This document shows positions 43,429 to 50,703 of a stretch of DNA of 64,000 nucleotides, in pieces. Source of the DNA: Ereboglobus luteus (lineage in GTDB: Bacteria; Verrucomicrobiota; Verrucomicrobiia; Opitutales; Opitutaceae); assembly GCF_003096195.1 (NCBI RefSeq), contig NZ_CP023004.1, forward strand, positions 3,204,501-3,268,500. The letters run 5' to 3'. Within the stretch, counting starts at the first letter, position 1. Each line of letters starts with the position of its first letter. A program made the position numbers and the translations under genes. Below the pieces are notes generated by a model. It had not been told where the DNA came from, did not search any database, and worked only from the letters and a program-made list of their open reading frames with translations.

Positions 43429-44967
43429 TTATTCAAGGGTGACGGAGTCGCCGTCGGTTTTCAGGTGGAAGGTGGCGGTGCGATCCCGGCCGGAGGCGTC
43501 GCGCCAGGTGATTTTATACTTGCCCTTGAATCCGCGAAAGGCGGCGGTGCCGGTGCCGGGATTTTTTATGGTCATGTTTGTTTTCCACTCGTGGTTGATG
43601 AGTTGGTTGAGGGCGTGGAAAGAGGGCTTGGGCTGCATGTCGCGCGTGAAAAGACCGGTGGTGGTGGGCTCGCCGCGCACGCCGCAACCATCCACGACGT
43701 TCCACCAGGTGATTCCCATCATGTTTTTGATGCTGAACCACATTCTATATAGATTGCGCGCCATGATCGCCTGAATTTCTTGGCCTCGCGCGTCATCCCC
43801 CGGGGCCGTTATTGTGATCTCACTCAAATGAATGGGCAGGTCGGCCTTGGAGAGCGTGTCCATGCGGGTCCATATTTGATCGGGCCACACCGGATATTTT
43901 GGGGACTTAAGCTGCTTCCCCTCGGCTATATCCAGGCCGTGTTGCGGGTTGAACAGGTGAAACTGCACGCCCAGAATGTCGATGCGGCTTCCGTTTTTCC
44001 GCAAGTCCATGACTTGTTCGAGATATCGCTCGTCGCTCCTCGTTGTGGTTTCGTTGATATTAAACAACACCGACTTTGGGAAAACGCGATCGGCGATCGC
44101 ATACGCCTTGTGCGTGTAGTCGCCGGGCAGCAGCACGCCATATGCGCTGCTGCACACGGCGTTTCCGGTCACGCTGGTGCCTTTGAAATCCTTCACGCTT
44201 TCGTTGACCACGTCCCAGCTCTGCAAACGGTTTCCGTAATACTTCGCGATCTCCGCAATGCGCCTTTCCATGTGCCGGTTTAACTCGCTTGTGTAGACGG
44301 GGAGCATTTTTTCGATTTCCGCGACCGGAAGCTTGTGGAGATTCTTGGCGCCCCCGATGCGTTTGATCTTTTCCTTTTCATCCTCCGGGCAGAACCGGGT
44401 GAACAGCCATTCGGGGTGATGCCAGCTTTTGATTCCCCATACGAGAGGGTGCCCAAGCATGCGGACGCCCTTGCTTTCGCAAAACTCGACGATTGGATCG
44501 GTCGCGGGACGCCGCCAATGGGGCTGTTTTTTCGGGTCTCCATTTTGAGTGACCTCGTTCCAGTATGCCTCGGTGTCGCGGATCTCCCCCTTGAATCGCG
44601 GCTTGCCCGGCTGCATCTCGAATTTTTTCCAATAAAAGGGCACTGTTGCCGAATTGAACAGCGAGCCGTAAAGCTCCTTGTATTTGCGATTCCGCTCGGG
44701 GGTGCCGAGCTGGTTGAAATTGAATATATGCGCGCCGAAGACAAAATCGTGCGTGACTTGCTCGATTTTGATATCGGCTCCCGCGGGGATGACGCGGGGC
44801 AGTTTTATAATGGCGTCAGCCTTGCGGTTTTTGTCGATGTCGCGGTCGATTTTTTCCTGCACTTTGGGGTTCCACTGTTCCCAGTAGGCGGGCGACATGG
44901 GATCGGCGATTGCAAGAGAGGACAGTCCGAGGACCGCCAGTAGGAGGAGTGTATTTTTGGGTTTCAT
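43429..44967 (-). CDS. Secreted GH10 endo-1,4-beta-xylanase
   Basis: 512 residues from ATG 44967 with a signal peptide (NTLLLLAVLGLSSLAIAD). The GH10 barrel starts after about residue 60: VTHDFVFGAHIFNFNQ, then GHPLVWG. The acid/base Glu lies in WDVVNES (near 255), LGVQFHLF follows, and the nucleophile Glu is in IHLSEITI (near 382). WWNVVDG closes the barrel, and a short C-terminal beta domain follows (about residues 440-512). It attacks xylan backbones outside the cell. It is upstream of the sugar-acid operon and divergent from the IclR gene, suggesting linked use of glucuronoxylan-type substrates. Confidence 0.93.
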   Translation of the reverse strand: MKPKNTLLLLAVLGLSSLAIADPMSPAYWEQWNPKVQEKIDRDIDKNRKADAIIKLPRVIPAGADIKIEQVTHDFVFGAHIFNFNQLGTPERNRKYKELYGSLFNSATVPFYWKKFEMQPGKPRFKGEIRDTEAYWNEVTQNGDPKKQPHWRRPATDPIVEFCESKGVRMLGHPLVWGIKSWHHPEWLFTRFCPEDEKEKIKRIGGAKNLHKLPVAEIEKMLPVYTSELNRHMERRIAEIAKYYGNRLQSWDVVNESVKDFKGTSVTGNAVCSSAYGVLLPGDYTHKAYAIADRVFPKSVLFNINETTTRSDERYLEQVMDLRKNGSRIDILGVQFHLFNPQHGLDIAEGKQLKSPKYPVWPDQIWTRMDTLSKADLPIHLSEITITAPGDDARGQEIQAIMARNLYRMWFSIKNMMGITWWNVVDGCGVRGEPTTTGLFTRDMQPKPSFHALNQLINHEWKTNMTIKNPGTGTAAFRGFKGKYKITWRDASGRDRTATFHLKTDGDSVTLE

Positions 44968-45094
44968 GGCAAGTGGTGATGACATTGGAAAAAGCGAGGG
45001 GAGGAATGCGAATGGGGGATTGTTTTCAAAAGGGTTCTTATGCGGTCAAAGTCGGTTTCGGTGGCGAGGCGCGGGGGGCGTGTTACGGGTAAAA

Positions 45095-45106
45095 CTACGG
45101 CCGTAG
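45095..45106. promoter_or_regulatory. Perfect 12-bp palindrome CTACGGCCGTAG upstream of iclR
   Basis: CTACGGCCGTAG lies 115 bp before the IclR ATG and 128 bp before the xylanase ATG, in the divergent intergenic region. IclR proteins bind short palindromes of this size, so this is a candidate operator for both promoters. The rest of the gap is AT-rich leader. Confidence 0.4.
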
Positions 45107-45220
45107 GAAGGAGGTAACTCAAGATAAAATTGAATTAATATTTTTCTGTATTGAAAAAATTATGACGATTGATTTGTTTTTTTCTGAAATGAATGCGCAT
45201 GAAATCCAAATCTTGAAAAA

Positions 45221-46041
45221 ATGAAGTCCAACAAGGGAAAGAGATCGGAGAAAAAAACGTCTTCCAGCATACCACCGCACACGGTGCCGGTATTGTTGAA
45301 GGCGCTGCGGATATTCGAGTCCGTGGCGCGCGGTGAGGCGGAAACGCCCAAGGAGCTTGCGGCGGCGCTGGGAGTTTCGCCGACGACATGCTATCGCATC
45401 CTGCAAAGTTTCCGAGTCGCCGGCTGGCTGCAGCCCGGCGCGGGGGGGCGTTTGCACTGTCCTACGGGCTCGCGCCGTTGATGCGCCCGCTGTTGCAGAA
45501 CGAATTGCTCGTCGGGAGTGTCCGCGAACCGTTGCTGGCACTGGCTCGAACGGCCGGATTGACGGCGAAACTGAGCCTGCGCCAAGGGGACTCCGCAGTG
45601 ACTGTGTTTGTGGCGGGTTCGCCGCGCAGCACGGCAATCTCGACGCGCGTGGGCGCGTGTTTTCCACTGGCGCTCGGATCAAGCGGCGCGGCGATTCTTG
45701 CCTCGTTGCCGGAATCGGAGGCGAAGCGGATTTTGGATGCGGCCCCCGCGGAGGCATGGCGCTACCAAAAGCGGGCGGATGCCGAGCGCCGGGTGGGGGA
45801 GTGCCGGCGGGACGGATACTGTTTCGACACGGGATCCTACCAGCCCCAGTTGCACACATTATCAGCCCCGTTGCTGGTGGAGCGGCACGGGCTGACCGCC
45901 TCAATCACGCTGCTGGGGTTTTCCCAAGATTTCGCGCCGCCGATGCGGGCGGAGCTTGTGCGTGAGATACGTTTCACCGCGGGTGGTTGTGCGCATCTTT
46001 TGGAAAGCCAGTCAGAAAACATTCACCACGGAGAACACTGA
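45221..46041 (+). pseudogene. IclR family regulator, frameshifted in a G7 run
   Basis: The first frame (45221-45481) encodes the winged helix-turn-helix: LKALRIFESVARGE and KELAAALGVSPTTCYRILQS. The following frame (from about 45430 to 46041) encodes the effector domain: RQGDSAVTVFVAG, PLALGSSGAAILASLPE and RRDGYCFDTGSY. A one-base shift within the seven-G run 45442-45448 joins them into a normal 273-residue IclR protein. The last residues (NIHHGEH) and the stop codon are read from the repeat at 46021. It probably regulates the xylanase and sugar-acid operon. Assembly error or phase variation are both open. Confidence 0.8.
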
Positions 46042-46182
46042 GGAGCACGGAGATCAGAGAGCTAGGAGACCAGAAAGCCAGAGAGCCAGTTGGCCAGAAT
46101 GACTGATGAGCTGCCTCATGTGTTCTGGATTCTTTTTCTTCTTCCTCCGGACTCCGTGATTCTCCGTGTCTCCGTGGTGAAT
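46021..46182. repeat. Palindromic repeat, AACCACGGAGAACACTGAGG family copy 2
   Basis: ATTCACCACGGAGAACACTG on the left is mirrored by TCTCCGTGTCTCCGTGGTGA on the right; the centre carries GCCAGAGAGCCAGTTGGCCAG words. The same family as 30847-30940. Its left end supplies the final residues and stop codon of the IclR gene. Confidence 0.75.
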
Positions 46183-46202
46183 ATACTTCTTCCCGGCTCG
46201 CT

Positions 46203-46778
46203 CTACTTTGTGCGCAGGTAGAAGCAGACGGTGGGTTGGCGGGGGCTTTTGCCGCCGAGGCGTTTGGCGAGGGTCCAAGCGGGAGGTGTGGTGAGCGTGA
46301 GTTCGCCGGGCATTTCGAAAACGATCACGGGGTCGGTGCTTGCGGCGAGCCATTCGGCGGTTTTGGCAAAGAAGATGGGGGCGAGGTTGTCTATTATTTC
46401 GTAGGGCGGGTCGATGAAGACGAGTTCGGGCGGAGGCGAGCCGGCGGGGGGCGTCCAGGCGGCGAGATCACATTGGGAGACGTGGAGCGTGCGTGGGTCG
46501 TGCGCCGCGCTTTTGCAGACGGCGGCAATGTTGGCGCGGAGGCAGGTTGCGGCTTTTGCGTTTTTTTCGACAAAACAACCGCTCGCCGCGCCGCGGCTGA
46601 TGGCTTCGAGTCCGTAGGAGCCGCTGCCGGCGCAGAGGTCGAGGAAATGCGCGCCGGGAATGCGCGAGGCGATGCTGGAGAAAACGGATTGGCGGAGTCC
46701 GTCGGTCGCGGGCCGGACGGCGTCGCCTTTGGGGACGGTGAGCGGGATTCCTCGTGCTTTGCCTCCGCTTATGCGCAT
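46203..46778 (-). CDS. rsmD: 16S rRNA (guanine966-N2)-methyltransferase RsmD
   Basis: 191 residues, normal for RsmD. The start MRISGGKARGIPL and RPATDGLRQSVFSSI are characteristic. SAM motif LDLCAGSGSYGLEA at 46-59 and catalytic DPPYE at 123-127. It methylates G966 of 16S rRNA on assembled 30S subunits. A copy of its last 48 codons is found at 38880-39029. It is followed by the repeat at 46021. Confidence 0.94.
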   Translation of the reverse strand: MRISGGKARGIPLTVPKGDAVRPATDGLRQSVFSSIASRIPGAHFLDLCAGSGSYGLEAISRGAASGCFVEKNAKAATCLRANIAAVCKSAAHDPRTLHVSQCDLAAWTPPAGSPPPELVFIDPPYEIIDNLAPIFFAKTAEWLAASTDPVIVFEMPGELTLTTPPAWTLAKRLGGKSPRQPTVCFYLRTK

Positions 46779-46897
46779 GGGTTAGGAGTTATTTCTAATT
46801 AAGCCTGAAACCCGGGGTTTAACCGCCGATGGACGCGAATAATCAAATACATGATGCGACGACTTCACGACGAGCTTTGCCGGATACAAACCGATTG

Positions 46898-46970
46898 GCC
46901 GCAAAGAGGCGCAGAAGTCGCAAAGAACGGAATTTTCCCCTTTTGTGCCTCTTGTGCTTTTTTGCGGCTA
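46898..46970. repeat. Palindromic repeat, GCCGCAAAGAGGCGCA type
   Basis: GGCCGCAAAGAGGCGCAGAA on the left is mirrored by GTGCCTCTTGTGC and TTTTTTGCGGCTA on the right. It lies between the starts and ends of rsmD and the three-module gene (gap 46779-46983), preceded by a GCCGATGGACGCGAATA word typical of dispersed repeats in this phylum. Confidence 0.65.
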
Positions 46971-46983
46971 TTCTGGTCTGCAT

Positions 46984-48873
46984 TCATATTTGGCTTCGAT
47001 TTGATTGAGTCGCGGCAGGGGCAAATCGTGCGAGATCATTCAGCGATCCGTTATTATTCGGCGGCGGGTTGATCGGCGTCCGGCTTGGCTTTGGCCTTGG
47101 GCTTGCGGGCGCGGGGGCTCCGGTGGTTTTGCGTTTTGCCTTGGCGGGTTTGGCGTTGAGCCAGACTGAGGTTTCGCCGGCTTTTTCAAAGAGGCCGAAC
47201 CAGAATATCTCGCCGTTGTGCTCGACGAAGGTGGGCTTTGTGTCGGCGTCGGGCGGCACGACCAGTCCGGCGTTGGTCAGCCCGGCGACAAACTCGGTTT
47301 CGCCTTGGTCTAGCGCGCGCGCAAGATAACCGACTTCGCCGGATACGCCGCTGCCGCGTTTGTTGGATTTGAGCAGCGGGCGGACGAGATCCAGGGGAGA
47401 ATGCGGAGTGCGGAGTTCGGAATGCGGAATGGGGGCGGCGTCGGGGGCGGGCGCTGGGGCGTCGTTTGCGGCGTTTGTGTCGGCAGGTGCGTCCGGTGGC
47501 GGGGGTGTCGAATCGGGTGTCGCGGGTGGCACTTCTGCGACGGGGTCGGAGGGGGCGGACTTGGCAGTCTGCGCACCATCGGCGTCGGCGGGGGGCGTGG
47601 CTTTTTTGGCGCCGTTTTTGTTGTCGCGGGCGTTGATCCAGATGTTGCCGCGGTTGTCCTTGTTGAGCCAGTAGAGCGAGGTGCCGATTTCGACGAAGGT
47701 GGGTTTTTCGTTGGGCGCGGCAGGGATTTGGAGGCCGAGGTCGGTGAGCGCGGCGGTGAGTTCCTCGTCGGTGGTTTCGAGCGCGCGGGCCAGGAAGCCG
47801 ACGCTGCCGGAGATGCCCGGGCCGTGGCGGTTGCGGCGCATTTTCGGGCGGATACGTTCGAGGATGGGGGCGTCGGGGCCGACATCCGCCGGCGTGATTG
47901 CAGTTTTTTGATCTGAATTTTCAGTGTCGGAACCAGCGGGGGCGGATTCTTCCGAGGAGGCTTCTTTTGCGGATGCCTCCTGCCGTTCGGCGCGGCGCTT
48001 GGCGGCTTCCTCGGCACGGGCGGCGCGCTCGGCGTTTCGTTTTTCGACGCGGGCTTTTTCCTCGGCGCGCTCGGCGGCGAGTTCCGCGTAGGCGGGATCG
48101 TCGGGCGAGAGCGGGGTGGCGGGGACGGTGCGGAACTTGGGCTGCGGTTTTTCGCGGGTGTTGATGAAGAGTTGTCCGCGGTTGTTGCGGTTCACCCAGT
48201 AGAGGTCGTCCTCGAATTCGAAATACTCGGGTTTGGCGTCCTCGGCCTCGGGGATGGTGAGTCCGCATTCCTTGAGCGCGCCTACGATGTCGCGCTCGGG
48301 GAGTTGCCAGCGTTTGACGAGGTAATCGACGGCGACGGACTGGCCGGGGCCTTTTTGGTTGTTGCGCATGTGGGGCTTGAGCGCGTCGAAGAAGGTCGGG
48401 AGGTCATCGTCGAAATCGAGGTCGTCCCATTCGTCGTCCGTGTCGTCATCCTCGGCGAGGGCCTCGGGGTCGTGGTCGCGCTCGGTGTCGCGGACGGGGC
48501 GGAGGGTGGCGGCGGATTTTGAATTGTCGGAATCGGCGGCGGCGGGCGCGGCGGGGGATTCGGTGTCGGCGGGGGCGGGCGGTGTTTGCGACGCTTCGGC
48601 GGCGGGGGCGGATGGGGCAGACTTGGCAGTCTGCGTTACGTCGTCGGCGGCGGGTGGCGGCGTGACCGGGACGAGCGCGGCGGGCGGTGTCCAGTCGCGT
48701 TGCGTGGGGCGGCGGACGAGGCCGGTGAAGGCGAGCGAGTTTGTCGGCGAGGGCTGGTAGTTGACGATTTCCCATTCGTCCTTGCCGAGGTTGTTGAGAT
48801 AGGTTTCGAGGAGCGCGGGCGTGGCGAATCCGTGGATGCCGCTTGTGATGACTTTGTATTCCCAGAGGGCCAT
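46984..48873 (-). CDS. Multidomain protein with DUF4177-like start and three repeated winged-helix-like modules
   Basis: About 629 residues from ATG 48873 (MALWEYKVITSG). The first 45 residues resemble DUF4177 (WEYKVI ... LNNLGKDEWEIVNY). Three modules of about 80 residues follow: LKPHMRNNQKGPGQSVAVDY, IRPKMRRNRHGPGISGSVGF and VRPLLKSNKRGSGVSGEVGY. Each is completed by a ..AL..CGL.. helix and a (Y/F)W(V/L)N(R/K).N.RG..(F/W)IN strand pair. They are joined by long Ala/Pro/Asp/Glu-rich linkers, one of them (47400-47431) formed by a microrepeat. The second linker has a charged EERA/KRRAERQE coiled coil. Function unknown; nucleic-acid binding by the modules is a guess. Confidence 0.7.
   Translation of the reverse strand: MALWEYKVITSGIHGFATPALLETYLNNLGKDEWEIVNYQPSPTNSLAFTGLVRRPTQRDWTPPAALVPVTPPPAADDVTQTAKSAPSAPAAEASQTPPAPADTESPAAPAAADSDNSKSAATLRPVRDTERDHDPEALAEDDDTDDEWDDLDFDDDLPTFFDALKPHMRNNQKGPGQSVAVDYLVKRWQLPERDIVGALKECGLTIPEAEDAKPEYFEFEDDLYWVNRNNRGQLFINTREKPQPKFRTVPATPLSPDDPAYAELAAERAEEKARVEKRNAERAARAEEAAKRRAERQEASAKEASSEESAPAGSDTENSDQKTAITPADVGPDAPILERIRPKMRRNRHGPGISGSVGFLARALETTDEELTAALTDLGLQIPAAPNEKPTFVEIGTSLYWLNKDNRGNIWINARDNKNGAKKATPPADADGAQTAKSAPSDPVAEVPPATPDSTPPPPDAPADTNAANDAPAPAPDAAPIPHSELRTPHSPLDLVRPLLKSNKRGSGVSGEVGYLARALDQGETEFVAGLTNAGLVVPPDADTKPTFVEHNGEIFWFGLFEKAGETSVWLNAKPAKAKRKTTGAPAPASPRPKPSRTPINPPPNNNGSLNDLARFAPAATQSNRSQI
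47400..47431. repeat. GCGGAGTTCGGAATGCGGAAT microrepeat inside coding sequence
   Basis: GAATGCGGAGTGCGGAGTTC and GGAATGCGGAATGG are the same words seen at 32613-32640. In frame the element gives the linker HSELRTPHS in the three-module protein. Confidence 0.6.
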
Positions 48874-48874
48874 G

Positions 48875-48910
48875 TGTGTGAAAAGTGTGAAGAGTGACGG
48901 GTGCGGAGTG
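48875..48910. repeat. GTGAAAAGTGTGAAGAGTGA microrepeat before the three-module gene
   Basis: Short GTGAAGAGTGA-type words directly upstream of the ATG at 48873. They open a spurious in-frame extension to 48957. Related in character to the element at 2637-2729. Confidence 0.5.
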
Positions 48911-49066
48911 AAATTGGCTGGGTCGTCCGCTGAATTTGTAAAACTGACGACGCGCAAGGCATCCCAAATCGCGCGGGGTTTGCCGAGACTTATTTCTTGG
49001 AGATTTTACGGGACGAATTTTTACGCGCTTGTTTCCACGGCGCTCACGGCTAAAAGGGACGGCACT

Positions 49067-50464
49067 ATGCTTACTAAAAATAGGTTTACCCGTTTTATTG
49101 GTTCTTGCGCGGCGCTGGCGGTTTTGTCGGGCGCGGTGGCGCTGGCCGCGCCGGACACGAACGAGATCGCGCCGGTGCCCGCCGTGGCGCAGAAGCGCGT
49201 GGCTAGCGTGCAGATTATCGTTTCGCCCGATCATCAGGATTGGTCTTACAAGGTCGGCGAGAAGGTGAAATTCACCGTGAGGGTGATGGCTGACAACGAG
49301 CTGCTGGAGGGCGTGCGCGTCGCTTATCGCGTGGCTCCCGACATGATGCCCGCCGAGGAGGTGAAGGCGGTCGTGTCCGCGAACGGCCTCGTGATCGACG
49401 GCGGCACGATGAAGACGCCGGGTTTCCTGCGTTGCGTGGTGACGGCAAACGTGGGCGGAAAAAACTACCGCGGTTTGGCGACGGCGGGATTTGAGCCGGA
49501 AAAAATCAAGCCGACCCAGACCGAGCCGAAGGACTTCGACGCGTTTTGGAACGAGGGCAAGGCCGAGCTCGCAAAGATTCCGCTCGATGCGAAGCGCACG
49601 CTGCTGCCGGAATACTGCACCTCGACGGTGAATGTTTACCATGTGAGTTTTCGCACGGTGGGCTCGGCGGGCGGGCGTTACCAGAGCCGCTTCTACGGAA
49701 TTCTTTGCGAACCGAAGGCGCCGGGCAAATATCCCGCGATTTTGCGCGTGCCGGGCGCTGGCGTGCGCCCCTATGTGCCGGTGAACACAAGCCTCGCCGA
49801 GCGCGGCGCGATCACGCTCACCGTGGGCATCCACGGCTTTCCCGTGAACCTGATTCCGGAAGCCTACGACCAGATGCGCAGCAGCACGCTGCGCGGTTAT
49901 CATCTGTATAACTTGGACGACAAGAATGCGTATTATTACCGCCGTGTTTACCTGAGCTGCGTGCGCGCGAACGACTACCTGACATCGCTGCCCAACTGGA
50001 ACGGCAAGGACCTCGTCGTGACGGGCGGTTCGCAAGGCGGACAACTCACGATCGTGACGTCGGGGCTCGACCCGCGCGTGACGGGCTGCGCCGCGCAATT
50101 CCCCGCGTATTGCGACGTGACCGGTTACCTGCACGGCCGCGCCGGCGGCTGGCCGCACATGTTCAGGCCTGACTCGAAAACGGGCAAAAACTTCCACGCC
50201 GAAAACCCGCTCAAGATCGAGACGACGAGTTATTACGACGCGGTGAATTTCGCCAAGCGCATCAAGGCGCCGGGGCATTATTATTGGGGCTACAATGACG
50301 AGACCTGCCCGCCCACGTCGATGCACGCGGCCTACAACCAAATCAAGGCGCCGAAGGTGCTCGATCTGGCATTGATCGCGGGCCACCCGATCATCCCCGA
50401 GGCAGCCGACGCGGTGAATGCATGGATTGTTGATTTTCTGAAACTGCCGGCGGCAAATCTTTAA
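49067..50464 (+). CDS. Secreted acetyl-xylan esterase / cephalosporin-C deacetylase-like hydrolase
   Basis: 465 residues from ATG 49067, which has AGGGA at a good distance upstream. A signal peptide (FIGSCAALAVLSGAVALAA) and an N-terminal Ig-like domain (about residues 45-140, SVQIIVSPDHQDWSYKVGEK) precede an AXE1-type alpha/beta-hydrolase. It contains PKDFDAFWNEGKAEL, then the nucleophile Ser in GGSQGG (near 321), then Asp in WGYNDETCPP and His in IAGHPIIPEA as the likely triad. It would deacetylate xylan or related sugars. A terminator follows. Confidence 0.88.
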   Translation: MLTKNRFTRFIGSCAALAVLSGAVALAAPDTNEIAPVPAVAQKRVASVQIIVSPDHQDWSYKVGEKVKFTVRVMADNELLEGVRVAYRVAPDMMPAEEVKAVVSANGLVIDGGTMKTPGFLRCVVTANVGGKNYRGLATAGFEPEKIKPTQTEPKDFDAFWNEGKAELAKIPLDAKRTLLPEYCTSTVNVYHVSFRTVGSAGGRYQSRFYGILCEPKAPGKYPAILRVPGAGVRPYVPVNTSLAERGAITLTVGIHGFPVNLIPEAYDQMRSSTLRGYHLYNLDDKNAYYYRRVYLSCVRANDYLTSLPNWNGKDLVVTGGSQGGQLTIVTSGLDPRVTGCAAQFPAYCDVTGYLHGRAGGWPHMFRPDSKTGKNFHAENPLKIETTSYYDAVNFAKRIKAPGHYYWGYNDETCPPTSMHAAYNQIKAPKVLDLALIAGHPIIPEAADAVNAWIVDFLKLPAANL

Positions 50465-50484
50465 TAATTGATATCGAGCGAAGC

Positions 50485-50524
50485 ACGCGGGGTCGTCGTT
50501 TGCGGCGTCCCCGCGTTTTTTTTT
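50485..50524 (+). terminator. Rho-independent terminator after the acetyl esterase
   Basis: ACGCGGGG (50485-50492) pairs with CCCCGCGT (50509-50516), followed by a run of nine T. Twenty bases past the stop codon. The remaining gap to proS (to 50703) shows no recognisable element. Confidence 0.88.
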
Positions 50525-50703
50525 ATCGAGTGCGGTTCGCGGCGGAAACAAGATTTGCGCAATTGGGTCTGCGATCGGCGATGATTTCGCGGGAGGGATA
50601 ATATATCCCCGCGGAATTCCGGGACATGCTCGCGATGCCTGAAATCTCACTTTGCCACTTGTCTCATGGCGCGGGCGCTGTTTCTCTTCGCGGTTTAATT
50701 TTT

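Noticed and set aside
30847-46182. Possible CRISPR array from repeated ACCACGGAG elements
   Set aside because: Only two distant copies, palindromic, no regular spacers and no cas genes.
48446-50650. 734-codon reverse frame
   Set aside because: Antisense to the acetyl esterase gene and overlapping the three-module gene in another frame; no recognisable features.
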